From: Massariosphaeria phaeospora
Taxonomy: Eukaryota; Ascomycota; Dothideomycetes; Pleosporales
Assembly (NCBI GenBank): GCA_011032825.1
Contig: JAADJZ010000010.1
Location: 434,001-498,000 of the forward strand
Length of the DNA stretch: 64,000 nt
Direction: 5' to 3'
Position numbers and translations under genes: made by a program. Positions 32,995 through 43,309 of the stretch are shown here, in pieces; within the stretch, counting starts at the first letter, position 1; every line of letters starts with the position of its first letter. Below the pieces are notes generated by a model. It saw nothing but the letters and a program-made list of their open reading frames with translations. It did no database searches and was not told where the DNA came from.

Positions 32995-35494
32995 TTACAC
33001 ACCCACATCCTCCACCCTCAGCAATCCACTCCCCAACCCCGCAGCCGCCCACGACCCATACTTCAAATTCGGATTCCACGTCAACGCCGTAACCGCCGAG
33101 CGCTCCTCGAAGATGGTAATGAGCTTCCCGCCCTCTAGGTACGTTTTCGATTCACTCGGTGCCAGGAGGCTGGCCTGATGGAGGCGGAAGCCCTCGACCA
33201 TGCGGGTGCAGGGTTCGAGAGGGTTGAGGCGCGGTAAGGTGTCGAGGGCTTCGCGGAATGGACGGATTGGACTGGTTGGACGGGCCCGGGCAGGGGCAGG
33301 GGCTTCGGATGTCGGGTCGGTGGGTGTGTCTGGGTTCGAGGAAGTGTCCTCATCCTCATCCTCATCCTCGTTCTCGTCATCGTCCTCGTCGTTGTCGTTG
33401 GGCGCCGGGAGCGCGAGTTGATCTAGTGGTCCCCTCCAGCTATGCGCAAACCAAATCTGCTGCCACGGCCTGTCTTTGTAGTTGAGCACTCTACCCAATG
33501 GATTACCCGTCATCACGGATCCATCTGCGCCTCCTATAAGCACACCCGGATGCACTGGACTCGTTGCACAACGCACCACCGGACTTTCTAGCCGCAGGGT
33601 GCCCATGCTGGCATAGTAGCGGCGGATTGTGTTATTGCGGACATTGTAGTTCTCCTCGGGCATGATGAAAGATTGCGAGTGCTCATGCCAGGCTTGCGTG
33701 TTGACGAGCATGCGGCCGCGCGGGGTGGAGCAGTTGTCTAGTGTTGGGGAGCGCAGGTCGAAGAGGCGGGAGTAGCCGTCGCCGGTAGTGATGGAGACAA
33801 AGGAGGGACGGGAGGGCCAGCCGGAGGAAAGGGTTAGGACGTATGTGCACCCTACTCGCTTGTAGAACCAAGGGCGTGCATTATACCTAGACTGTGCCGA
33901 GGTGGAAGCTGGAAACGTTTCGGGTCGTGTCAGAGTCCAAATCGCCAGAGTGCCTCCCGCACTCGCCACGGCGAGCGAAGTACCAGAGAGCCAGTGAAGA
34001 CAGCTTGGAATCGTGCCGGGGATGTGAATGTCGAAGGCGGCCTTTGAGTAGTGTATATATCGATGGCAGGGAGTTTGACCTGGTTTTGGCTTCTGGAACG
34101 CAATGTCCAATATTCTAACTCGACCGTCCGTCCAGAGTCCAGCGAGCAGACCAAGATGAACCATACCGCGTCCATCCTCAGACCCGACTTTATCTGTAGC
34201 AGCAATGGGACACCACCTAAGCTGCCTCGGCATGCCCCAATCTGTACATATAACCAAGTCTAGCCGCGCAGACCCTCCCTGCAGCGTATCAAAGGCCCAG
34301 ATTTGGATAGATGCCGGGAATTGTTTCGAGGCAATGAAAGCTGGAGCCTTGGCGCTTTCCATAGGTTTATAACGTGAAGTAGGATCCTTTTGCTCAACAG
34401 AAACGGCGAGATACTGAGTGCTACCATGCTCGTTGGGAGCCCACTGCGCCTCCATGACCTTGGATCCTAGGTTGATGACCCAGCCTCGTCGGCTACTCCG
34501 AGCCACAGACGGCTGTGCTGGGAATAATTCGGCGAGCGAGACGGGCGCTCTTTGACTCATCGTTAGCATCGTCGGGTTGTTGTTGTTACCCATGATGAGA
34601 TTCAGCGTCGCAGGATCTGTATTGACTAGATAAGCAGATCCCCTGTCTCCTAACTCTTTGCTCTTCTGCCCTGCCGCGAAGGCGTCCCGTCCAAAGCGCT
34701 CATACCACTTCCTCGTGCTGGCAATCTCTCGCTCTCTAGCATCTTTTGGTTGATAAAATGTCCGATGGAGATGGTTCTCTTGTTTACTCGGTAGCGTCTC
34801 CTGGTTTATCCAATAGTCCCTCGTACGAAACACTTCCCCTATGTCATTAGTATCCGGCCCAAACAAATCCACCCAGCGGTCATTCAGACGGCCACTACGG
34901 CCCCACTCTTCAACGCCTCGTGCATGCTCTTTGTTGATAGCCGACCAAGGTGTCCGGACTGTGTTGGCAGTAGTAGTAGTTCGCTTGGCGGGCAAGCCGC
35001 TGACACCGGAGTTGAACTGATTAACGGGCTGGGGTGTGGGAACTACAGGACGAATCGAAACCTTCTTGGGTCTGCCTTTTTTCTTGGGTTTGGTAGCGGC
35101 ATCATCCTCCTCTTTGTCGGAATAGTCGACTTCAATGATAGATTCACCGCGTGGCACCGCACCGTCTTCACCAGCGTTGGACCAGGCCTCTCCATCGTCC
35201 TCATCACTCCTGGCCTCACCCTCGTCCACGAACTCATCTTCTTGATCCTCCTCTTCAAGAGGCTCAAAGACGTCCCCTTCATCTGGTGCATCTTCTAGCC
35301 GTGCGTCTTCATCGTCTGATCCCGAACGCTCTTCACCCCCCGAGCTTTCTTCGAGAAAGTTGTAGAGTTGATCTACGCGGTAAGACTTGACTGCTCCACG
35401 GGTGCGTCGGCGTGATGATTCTGCTTTTCAATTCGTAAGTATGGTTTGCTCGTTCGATGAAAAAATTAAAAAATATAATACCTGGTTGTGCCAT
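32995..35494 (-). CDS. TFC6: TFIIIC subunit Tfc6-like WD-repeat protein
   Basis: Two exons, 35494-35482 (13 nt, MAQP + 1 base) and 35420-32995, joined by a 61-nt intron; 812 aa. Acidic N-terminal tail, then KPKKKGRPKKVS, an AT-hook-like/NLS segment. A conserved block follows (WGRSGRLNDRWVDLFGPD, DYWINQETLPSK), then a WD-type propeller with LIWxLT/IWTLTRPE, GDGYSRLFDLRSP and IGGADGSVMTGNPLGR. The C-terminus has an Asp/Glu-rich insert and ends LTWNPNLKYGSWAAAGLGSGLLRVEDVGV. This architecture matches the B-box-binding TFIIIC subunit (yeast tau91/Tfc6, human GTF3C2), which recruits Pol III factors to tRNA genes. Identification rests on overall layout; other nuclear WD proteins remain possible. 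A tRNA gene lies 370 bp upstream, probably coincidental. Confidence 0.72.
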
Positions 35495-35862
35495 AAGCAA
35501 GCGATTTGCTAGCTAGGAAAGTTTCTAGCAAGCGCCACTATCGAGCTGCGGACTTTATAGTAGACTGCTGGTTCTATTGGCGGGCTTATAAATTTGCTAA
35601 AGGTCTCTCATTCAAGACTAATCTGAGCGAAAGTTACGCCCAAATGGGCCGCGTGGATTGCAGTATAGTAGTGTGAGGGAGTCGAAAGTCGAAAGTAACA
35701 ACCTTAGCGGGTGCGGGCAATCAGCCTAGGATAACTAGCCGAGCGCACGGATCCCCACTGCCCCACATCAGCGCAAAATTTGCTTGCGAGCAGTCGAACA
35801 CACATCTATAATTATTTTCAAATTAGAGAATCTTCCATCAAATCAAGCAAAGAGCAAGATAA
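35495..35862. other. Gap: region between TFC6-like start and tRNA gene
   Basis: Promoter of the TFC6-like gene and 5' flank of the tRNA. Nothing specific seen. Confidence 0.5.
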
Positions 35863-35944
35863 GGTGGTGTGGTCTAGTGGTATGACGTCACGTTGTGGAA
35901 CACACAAATCCGTGCCAGCCTGGGTTCGATTCCCAGCACCGCCA
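35863..35944 (+). tRNA. tRNA-His(GUG) with short intron
   Basis: Acceptor arms GGTGGTG and CACCGCC pair over 7 bp (one G-T). D arm GTC...GAC. T arm CTGGG TTCGATT CCCAG is perfect, with discriminator A at 35944. The anticodon loop starts TTGTGG (anticodon GTG at 35895-35897). An 11-nt insert follows (about 35899-35909), after which CGTG completes the stem begun by CACG. The insert contains CACAA, complementary to TTGTG of the anticodon loop, as in pre-tRNA anticodon-intron pairing. One mismatch at the top of the anticodon stem is required. Confidence 0.85.
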
Positions 35945-36270
35945 GCAGTATCTGATTTTTTTGCAATTTCTTTTGCATGTGGCTGTAGGAGAAAGCAGGT
36001 GCATGGGGGAGGGGCTACGGATTGATCCTATTTTGGGTCAGACAGCGTAGGTAGCTACAAAGACAGGACAAGGGACGAAAAAGTAGCAAGGTTTTTTTTG
36101 TTATTTCCAATGAATTGAGTGTGGTATATAATTCAATACTAAGAGTAATGTAGCTTGTTGGGCACTACACCTCGCTGTCCTACTCTATGCGGAAAAAGTG
36201 GTCCATGTCGCTGCCGAATCGCAGCACTTGCAGTCGCAGCTAGAGCACTAGAGAATCACCTTGCCACAGC
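35945..36270. other. Gap: tRNA 3' flank and 3' region of the RING-CH gene
   Basis: A T-run shortly after the tRNA (TTTTTT near 35956) is a plausible Pol III terminator. Otherwise nothing seen. Confidence 0.5.
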
Positions 36271-37998
36271 TTATACCCTCCCTGCTCCTTTCTTCTGCTT
36301 GCCTTTACTATGCTCATAATCCAGCACTGTCCGCTTCCGATGATTCTGCGCCATCTTCCACCGAACGTAGAGCAGCACCGCATCCTTAACCCCGACGAAC
36401 AGACAGCCACCCAGTATACTCCGTCCCCAGCGCGCTTGTAGAAAGCCTGTTTGTTTGCCATAAGCAGGCAGTGTGACCCATGACTTTGGTAGAGCGTGCC
36501 TGAGCGCTTCGCCCACGGCAGCCGCTATGGAGGGGAAGATAAGGGCACCGAAAATCGTGTCGGAGAGGCTGGAGGATGACCAGCCGATGCCATCCTCGGG
36601 TCGGACACGCCGACGGCGGGGGCGGGCAGGTTGTCGGGGGACATTCGGTGCAGGCGCTGCTCCGTCTTCGTGGTCGTGGTCGTGATTATGCTCGGGGCCT
36701 TGCGCATCGACGAGAGGCGGGGGCTCGTGGTCGTCGTGGTCGTCTTCGTGGTCATCGTCATCGTCGACAGGCGGGGCGTCTAGCGGATGCGCAGGACCTC
36801 TAGCGATCGGGACCGGAGGATTCTCGAGCGCAGCTTGATTGTCTGCCACGCCGCCATTGTTCCAATTCGCAAAGATGTCCAGGTCGAATGCAACTTCAAT
36901 CCGATCAATTTCTTCGACGTTGTTATCATCATCATCATCATCGTCATGGCCTTCTTCTTCTTGTACCTCATTCTCGTCTTCGATAGGAATTTGTGGGTCG
37001 CGATCGTCCGCATCGTCGGCGCCAGCGCGAGGCTGGATTTGTTTCAGCCAACGTTTTTCGCGTGGCGCCCAAACTCGCTTGTAGTATCCGTTATAAATCC
37101 CTCGGATGTAGGGCAATAATGCGATCGTGAAGGCAGCGCTCGGAGGCCAGGAGAACTGCAAGAATTGGTCGTGGGCTTGTCCCGAGCCCGCAACGAATGG
37201 GAGCGGCAAAAACGGGAGAAATGGGTCCACCAAGGTTGTCCTGCTCATAATCAGCGTAAAGGGGATCAGTGGCAATCCGAGGTCGAGTCTCCAGTTGCGG
37301 CGCAGATGATCGATGAGCCACAACGCCACCGTCGACCCCTTCGCGTTGGGAGGTTGGTACAGAGGCCGCAGTATTTGAAGCGCATCCTCGGTTCCAAAGA
37401 TCTCGTAGATAGTATGCGTCCCGGCCAACGAAAAAGTGGTGTAAGTCGCCGTCGCGATCGCGAAGATGCATCCCGGCACCAGCGCCGAATCCACCCATCG
37501 TTCCGCCGATCTCACAGTATCCACCACGATGCTCTGCGGTCGCTCGAGCCGTATCTCAGACTTGCATTGTGGACACAATATCTTGCCAGGCTTTCCACCT
37601 GCTCGCCGCCGCGCCGTCGGTGCCTCCATATCCGCAATCCAGTCCAGCAGGCATTTCTCATGCGCGACCAGTACACATGGGCATGGTGAGCGCCATTCCG
37701 ATGTCGTCTCATCGTCCTCGGTTTCATCGGTAAAACATATCCAGCACTTGCGGGGTTCGGCGTCTTCTTGCAGTTCTCCTTGCGGTTCTTCTTGCTGGGT
37801 CGGCGGGGCCTTGTCGGCTGCTTGGGCGGGATGTGATGTTTGTGAGGATGGTGAGTCCAGAAGAAGAGTCTCAGAGTCAACAGACGTGGCCGAGAAGCTG
37901 CTCGTGCGCGCCGGTTGCTCTTGCGCCGGGGATGAGTCTGCAGCAGATGGAGAAGGCCGTGGGAATGCCGCGGGCCGCTGCGGAGGGAGAGACGCCAT
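36271..37998 (-). CDS. RING-CH (MARCH-type) membrane E3 ubiquitin ligase
   Basis: Single exon, 575 aa. A disordered Ser/Pro/Gln N-terminus leads to a RING-CH finger: C85-WI-C88, C106-P-C108, H113, C116, C142-PQ-C145. The CPCVLVAHEKCLLDWI spacing is the shorter form I associate with fungal MARCH proteins. Then come hydrophobic segments (VPGCIFAIATATYTTFSLAG, FTIALLPYIRGIYNGYY) and a long acidic, Asp/His-rich loop. Further membrane segments lie near the C-terminus (DTIFGALIFPSIAAAVGEAL, ILGGCLFVGVKDAVLLYV), and a Lys-rich tail ends the protein. Such ligases ubiquitinate membrane proteins of ER, mitochondria or endosomes; MARCH5-like topology is suggested but the organelle cannot be read from sequence. 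Confidence 0.88.
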   Translation of the reverse strand: MASLPPQRPAAFPRPSPSAADSSPAQEQPARTSSFSATSVDSETLLLDSPSSQTSHPAQAADKAPPTQQEEPQGELQEDAEPRKCWICFTDETEDDETTSEWRSPCPCVLVAHEKCLLDWIADMEAPTARRRAGGKPGKILCPQCKSEIRLERPQSIVVDTVRSAERWVDSALVPGCIFAIATATYTTFSLAGTHTIYEIFGTEDALQILRPLYQPPNAKGSTVALWLIDHLRRNWRLDLGLPLIPFTLIMSRTTLVDPFLPFLPLPFVAGSGQAHDQFLQFSWPPSAAFTIALLPYIRGIYNGYYKRVWAPREKRWLKQIQPRAGADDADDRDPQIPIEDENEVQEEEGHDDDDDDDNNVEEIDRIEVAFDLDIFANWNNGGVADNQAALENPPVPIARGPAHPLDAPPVDDDDDHEDDHDDHEPPPLVDAQGPEHNHDHDHEDGAAPAPNVPRQPARPRRRRVRPEDGIGWSSSSLSDTIFGALIFPSIAAAVGEALRHALPKSWVTLPAYGKQTGFLQARWGRSILGGCLFVGVKDAVLLYVRWKMAQNHRKRTVLDYEHSKGKQKKGAGRV

Positions 37999-38650
37999 GG
38001 TGAGACGAGTACAGGGTTTCGTAGGCTACCAGCGAGGAAGAATAGAGAGTAGGTGGCTAAACCTTTGTGGTTGGGGAGGCAAACGGGCGTGTAGGCGTAC
38101 GGGTGCGGAGCTCGGAGGGTTGTTGATGGAAGCTGTGCCGACGTCACTAGCAGAGCGCTAGTCCGTGAGCGGCTAGAGTGGGTATCCATGCCTGCAGGCT
38201 GCTACATAGAACAAAAATGTGTGAAATATAATCAACCAAATAGATAGAGCATCATTTCAGGAGCCTTGTACATATGGTTCGTTTATCTAATGCTACATTC
38301 GACCAGCCTCTTTCATAAAGTGTGCTTAGGTAGTCCGTACGGTACTCACTCCTACATCATCATGGCACGTATGAGGGCACACAAGCTTGAAAGCCCAGCG
38401 AGGACTATATGTATCATTTCGGTCTGGGAAATTCATCAAATGGTATCATAGCCGCATACGCCATCCGCAGTCCTAGGCAATCAAGCAGCCTGTTCAATCA
38501 TCCACTCCTTGTTTTTCCCCAGCTTTGAAGCCACCATCCACTAATCGTATCGAGCTCCCAAGAACAGCACATTGGTAGACTGACTTGTAACTCGCTTCCC
38601 CATCTGCACCTTGTTTCCCCCGTAGTTTTGATAGAGCGGCTTGAGTCGAG
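37999..38650. other. Gap: intergenic
   Basis: Promoter side of the RING-CH gene and 3' side of the Cys-rich gene. No gene recognised; contains a GTACGGTAC palindromic motif near 38335. Confidence 0.5.
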
Positions 38651-39247
38651 CTACTGCTGACCAACGCGTTTCGGTGGTGCAAGTTCTGACGGTGCAAGTC
38701 CAAACAAGTAGCCAGGAGGCGGCGGACCAGCAACGCGGCGAGAAGATTGCGGTAGAGTTGACATGTTCGGTTCGTTGGCCGTTGTTCCTGGAGAATCCGA
38801 CGTGGTGCCCGAGTGTGCGAGCTGAGCTTGGCCCGGTGACTGTCCCTGCCCACGACCTGATCCTCCCTGATAGGTGGGCGAAACGAAGGGGGCTGCCATT
38901 GGATTGAGAGGTGGGTTCTGCGGAGTGGTTCTGCTACCCGTTCCGGTCGTGGGCCGCAGAAGCAGCGAGTTGTGTTCTCTTTCCGCTTCAGTTCGCGGGA
39001 TGAACATCATTTGGCCATTGTTCATGACCAGCTTGACCTTGAGATTATGACGCGGCGGTCGGACAGCGTTGAGGTTAACTGGGATTTTGTCTCCAGTCGC
39101 TCGGCACTCATCACACCAATGGTGGTTTGAGGTCCTTGTGCGAGTGTCGACGGCGTGAGTCCGTGATTGCTGGTCTCCGCCGCACGGCTCAGTGCCAACA
39201 CACGTCTTGTGGCCGCAAAGCCATTGAAGCCAGGAGACGCGGCACAT
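38651..39247 (-). CDS. Hypothetical protein with Cys/His-rich N-terminus
   Basis: Single exon, 198 aa. The first 55 residues hold a probable zinc site: CGHKTCVGTEPCGG then HHWCDEC (Cys at about 11, 16, 22, 45, 48 with His near 13 and 43). It resembles small uncharacterised Cys-rich proteins seen in many fungal genomes, often beginning MCRVxxxxxxCGH. The remainder is Pro/Gly/Ser-rich and probably disordered (PGQAQLAHSGTTSDSPG, PPPPGYLFGLAPSELAPP). No signal peptide or membrane segment. Function unknown; metal binding is inference. Confidence 0.65.
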   Translation of the reverse strand: MCRVSWLQWLCGHKTCVGTEPCGGDQQSRTHAVDTRTRTSNHHWCDECRATGDKIPVNLNAVRPPRHNLKVKLVMNNGQMMFIPRTEAEREHNSLLLRPTTGTGSRTTPQNPPLNPMAAPFVSPTYQGGSGRGQGQSPGQAQLAHSGTTSDSPGTTANEPNMSTLPQSSRRVAGPPPPGYLFGLAPSELAPPKRVGQQ

Positions 39248-39642
39248 GGCTAGTAGCTGTTAGTTGATGGTGTCTTGGTGGCAGCGGTATGAGGGTGGTG
39301 GTGTGGTGGAGTGGTGGAGGGAAGAGGTGATCGGTGGGCAACGAGATTTGCCCTCCGCAACCTCTAGCTTCGTGCGGGTTTACTTATCAGCTCTATACGT
39401 ACTTGGTAGCGGTTGTGTGAAATAGGAAAAGAGCAGTGAATGCTTGTGTGCGGCACTGCTACACATTACCTTCTTCACCCATCAAGACAGACTCTTCACT
39501 TGCACAACGCTAGCGGAATAAGACATTGCAATAGGATTGGACAAGCCAATTCGCGTTCCAAACCTGATTGTGAGCAATACTACGATCTCAACCATTGAAA
39601 CTTAGCTTGGGCAATGTCTTTTACCCTCCATCCGCCACAAGC
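39248..39642. other. Gap: spacer between tandem minus-strand genes
   Basis: Leader of the Cys-rich gene and 3' UTR of TANGO2. Nothing else seen. Confidence 0.5.
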
Positions 39643-40655
39643 CTACCAACCCTCCACCTGAAACTCGAACTTCCTTTCACTCTTCCCATTCTCCATTGGC
39701 TTGGCCTCGTTGTCGTAGAGCGTCCGCTCAGTGTAGGATACTTTTCCATCTTTGTCGACCAGGATGACGATCTGCTTCTGGGTACCGTAACAACCGCTTG
39801 TCGCGTCAGCGGCCTTTTGCTTCACAACGTCGCCAATCTCGTGCGGCGGCATGTTCATCTCGTCGAGGTGATCTCGCCCGATCGAAGGGACGAATATGCT
39901 GTGCCGAAGCTGGTTCAAGTACATGTCCCACTCCTCGTTCTCTTTCTTTGCTGGCATTGTGTCCGTGCTAAGAACGCTGAACAACCGGTCGAGTAACTGG
40001 TCCTGGCTCTCGTCCTTCGCTATGCTGGCCTTGATCGCTTCCTTGGTCCATTTCTCTCCGTTCACTACCTTAGGCCATGATCGATCCCCGTAGGCAGCGT
40101 TGCTAAGTGCATGGGTCTCTCCAGATGTGCTAGCAAGACGTATAACGCCTTCGATGTCTGGTGTGCGATTGGAAATGATAGCAAGCCCATTATTTCCGCT
40201 CTTGACAACGTCTTGCATCATCCCATAGCACAAGCTAAAGCCCCCGACTCCTTTCACACCGTCCTCTTCTATCATCCGCTGCGCAAACTCCTCGGGCAAC
40301 TCGCGCGCGTTCGGGTCTGACTTCAGCCATGCATTTGGAATGAGTCCTCTGCTTCGGGCACCGATGACAATCTCCTCATTCTCCTCGCGATAGTTGGTGA
40401 GCACTGCGACTCGTCCTTGCTGAGTGACTCCTAACCAAGTCCCATGTGCCGGGCGATGTAGATCGTAGCCTCCAAGAACCTGGCCATCTGGCGCTGGCCA
40501 CCATGTTGCTTCATGTGTTGGGCGGTGCAGATACTCCTACATCAAACATTAGCATAGATGGAAAATATTCGAGTGAAGAAGAGATTTACATCTCGATTAT
40601 TCAGAAGAATGAGTGGGTACTGAGGATGCTCAGTAGTGATGATAGCGATACACAT
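39643..40655 (-). CDS. TANGO2 family protein
   Basis: Two exons, 40655-40590 and 40536-39643; 319 aa. The family signature MCIAIITTEHPQYPLILLNNRD is exon 1; splicing with GTAAAT donor and GTAG acceptor gives NNRDEYLHRPT...WWPAPDGQVLGGYDLHRPAHGTWLGVT, which is diagnostic. N-terminal Cys2 is the conserved NRDE-superfamily residue. TANGO2 was found in a Drosophila screen for Golgi organisation; more recent work links it to haem and lipid handling in mitochondria. Fungal members are cytosolic or organellar and their precise reaction is unsettled. The C-terminal half (GRDHLDEMNMPPHEIGD, CYGTQKQIVILVDKDGKVSYTERTLYD) also fits. Intact and of usual length. Confidence 0.93.
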
Positions 40656-41319
40656 TCTGGAACAGCAGGTGCTCTTTTCGAGAATAGATGTACGGAGTAC
40701 AAAAATAGAGGTTGGAGAGAGCGGCAGTATTTGAAGGGAGGATTGTAAGAGCAAATAAATCGGTTGGGAGGTAACGAGGGTCTGTGCCCTATGTATGCTA
40801 ACGAGGTGCAGAAGTTCTAGGGCGAGGCGGTGTGCGCCCCTAACTTATATACGTGTTTGCATCACGCTGGCCCCCAGTGCCGCCACATAAATGATTATGG
40901 CAGTGCGATGGGGTGACAAGCGAGCGCGCTGTGACATGGACTGGTGGTGGAAAGTGGCCGATTCCTGTTCCCGAGGTCCAAGGTTCTTGAGCTCACCTGA
41001 TGCTTACATTCCCAAGCTACCCCTGTGACTACTGAGGGTGACAGGTGGTTGGGGAGAACTGTTGCTATTGATGCGCAAAGCCTTTTCTCCAGGGAAAAGG
41101 ATGTCGAGGCGCCGAACGTGCGTGCCGGCAGCCTGGGAATTTGCTTTCCCGAATCACGTGGGCCCTAACCAATCTGAATCAAGCGCGAACGCGGCACAGG
41201 GATCGCCGTCATCTTCAGCCCTACGTGCTGCGTCAACCGCTGCAGCTGTCTCGACTAAATACCGTCACCAAGTCCACTCCACGCTCAACAAGCCAGCCTA
41301 TCCACGCAGAACCCATACA
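40656..41319. promoter_or_regulatory. Divergent promoter region
   Basis: Between TANGO2 (minus) and the UPF0132-like gene (plus). The in-frame sequence upstream of ATG 41320 has another ATG at 41038, but it reads as leader. No other element recognised. Confidence 0.5.
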
Positions 41320-42012
41320 ATGGCGAACTTCGCCCCCTACCAAGACAGCCCCGAAACCTCACGAGCGCTCTCCCCACCCCTGACCTCCCCTCGCGCCTCG
41401 CTCGACCGTACACGCAACCTCGGCACCGCCGCCGTCCCTTCTCCCTCAAATGCAAACTCCAGCCAGCGCGACCGCTTGGGAGGCCAACGGCAGGAACAAC
41501 CCGAACGCGTGGCCTGGGGCGCCGTGCCCACGTCGTTTGGCAGACCGAGGGAAGATGTAGACATGTTTGAGACGCGGCTGGGGCTGAGGATGGACTATGA
41601 GGCCTGTTTGGCGTATCTGCTGCTCCCGCCTGCGGGGCCGGTATTGCTGTTGATGTTCGAGCATCGGAGCGACTATGTGAGGTATGGTATCCTGGGATGG
41701 GAGGTTGAAGACTGGAACATTGCGTCAAGCTGACGCGGGATAGATTCCATGCGTGGCAGGCGAGCTTGCTGTTCGCTTTCGTCTTCGTCGTGCACATCAT
41801 CTTCTCGTGGTCGAGCATAATATCGTGGTTGTTGTTTGTATGCGACCTGGGCCTCATGGGGTTTCTTACCATGCACGCATATCAAGATGGTACGTTGACC
41901 ATGGCTATACATACATGTTACTTGGCTTACCTGGGACATAGCGGCGACCCTCGATCGATTCGAAGTACCGTTCTTTGGCCCTCTGGCAAGCTCTATCCTG
42001 GATGATGAATAG
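41320..42012 (+). CDS. UPF0132-like small membrane protein
   Basis: Three exons, 41320-41681, 41744-41889, 41942-42012; 192 aa. Disordered Ser/Pro N-terminus of about 85 aa, then ETRLGLRMDYEACLAYLLLPPAGPVLLLMFEHRSDYVRFHAWQASLLF, a pattern typical of UPF0132: a first hydrophobic helix, charged ExRxDYVRFHAWQ loop, then two more helices (AFVFVVHIIFSWSSI, WLLFVCDLGLMGFLTMHAYQDA). It ends with LDRFEVPFFGPLASSILDDE. Introns were fixed by this pattern; both have GT-AG ends. Function unknown; the bacterial and archaeal relatives are also uncharacterised membrane proteins. Three membrane segments predicted by eye. Confidence 0.87.
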
Positions 42013-42221
42013 GCTTTCGAGACGCGATTTCTTTACATACCCCGGTATCAATCAATATATAGACGGTCATTGGTGTTCACGGGCAACCTAGGCGCACGGT
42101 GGCGTTTGATAGCATTTCCATGCATCCTATTTGTGCGAGAGCAATGCCGGATCCTATTCAATTGCATTGTAAGATATCATATGGGCCATGTGCCTTCAAG
42201 CCCAATCCGAACAGCTGTCAA

Positions 42222-43309
42222 TCAGCCAAACCTCTCCTTAGCAATCGCGTGGAGATGAGCCATTGTCTGCGCCTCCTTCGCTCGCCGCTCGGCTAATCTC
42301 TCATCCCTCTCCGCAGCCTTGGCCATCATGATCTCCTCCCGCCGTATCTCCCGCTCGTTCTTCTGCCTTTCCATGCTCTTCTTCTGCTTCTTGTACCCCT
42401 CGATGCTGTCGTCGCCCATAAGATCGGCTTCCCCAACTTCGACATCACCACCCTCCTTTGCGTCACGGTAACCCTTCAGTGTGGTTGTCGTCTCGCGCTT
42501 TTTCTCCAACTGGCGTTCTCGGGAACCGGGATCTGCACGAGGAACGAGCTCATCCAGCCGGTCCTTCTGTGCTTTTCGGTCCTGCTTGCGATCATAGCGA
42601 ATATCGTCGACATGGTTTGCGCGATTGCGCGCCCGGTCCTCTCCAATAAGCTCGTCCCGCAACGCCAAATCGTCTAGTTTCGGCATGGTAGGACCTCGGC
42701 CCGTTGTTCGAGAGCCTAGGTCCGTGGGCGGCGCAGGGCCAAAATCGTCGTCGCTCTGGGGCTCTTCGTTGCCACGAGCACCATACTCTGGCGATGCCCG
42801 CGTCTTGGGTTCCAGCGATCGTTTTTGATAGGATTGCACAGTTTGTTGGGCATCTTTCAGCATCGAAGGATCATACCAACTGCGTGCTAGGTCTCCACGA
42901 TTCCTCGCCAACGTTAGCATACGGTGTTATCTAAGTGTAGGAATAAGACAATTGCATACCATCGGCTAGTGAAGCTTTTCCATCTGCCTCTCACCTCCCG
43001 CTCGCCCAGCTCATCCAGATTGATCTGCTTCTGGATGTCCAGGTAGGATTGGAACAGCGGCTTGTACTCATCGAAATCGTGCTTCGACAGCTGTTTAGCT
43101 TTATACGGGAGCACTACCGGACGAGGCGGCGGCGGGGAACGTGAGCGTCGTCGTTTATGTCTGTGACGTTCCTCGCGGTCGCGGTGCGGCGAGCGGGATC
43201 GCGAGCGCACATGTCGTGAATGGTGTTTGTGATGGCGCTGCTCTCCGTAGGGCGATTTTGAGCGCGAACGTTCTCGACGTGTGTCGTCGTGTGAGGAGCT
43301 CCGAGGCAT
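42222..43309 (-). CDS. RS-rich nuclear protein with conserved DELVPRA-type C-terminal region
   Basis: Two exons, 43309-42960 and 42903-42222; 343 aa. The intron uses GTATGC, a TGCTAAC branch and a GAG acceptor, giving SRWNRGDLARSWYDPSM across the junction. The N-terminal 65 residues are an RS/RH-rich stretch (RSRSRSPHRDREERHRHKRRRSRSP). Then KHDFDEYKPLFQSYLDIQKQ, a DDDFGPAPP motif, GPTMPKLDDLALRDELIGEDR, RLDELVPRADPGSRERQLEKKRE and a Lys/Glu/Arg-rich coiled coil to the end. It belongs to a conserved eukaryotic family I have seen but cannot name. The RS region and conserved charged helices suggest a role near pre-mRNA splicing; that is inference. Convergent with the UPF0132-like gene (209 bp apart). 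Confidence 0.78.

Noticed and set aside
41285..41872. 195-aa minus-strand frame opposite the UPF0132-like gene
   Set aside because: Antisense shadow of a gene with clear family motifs and consistent introns.
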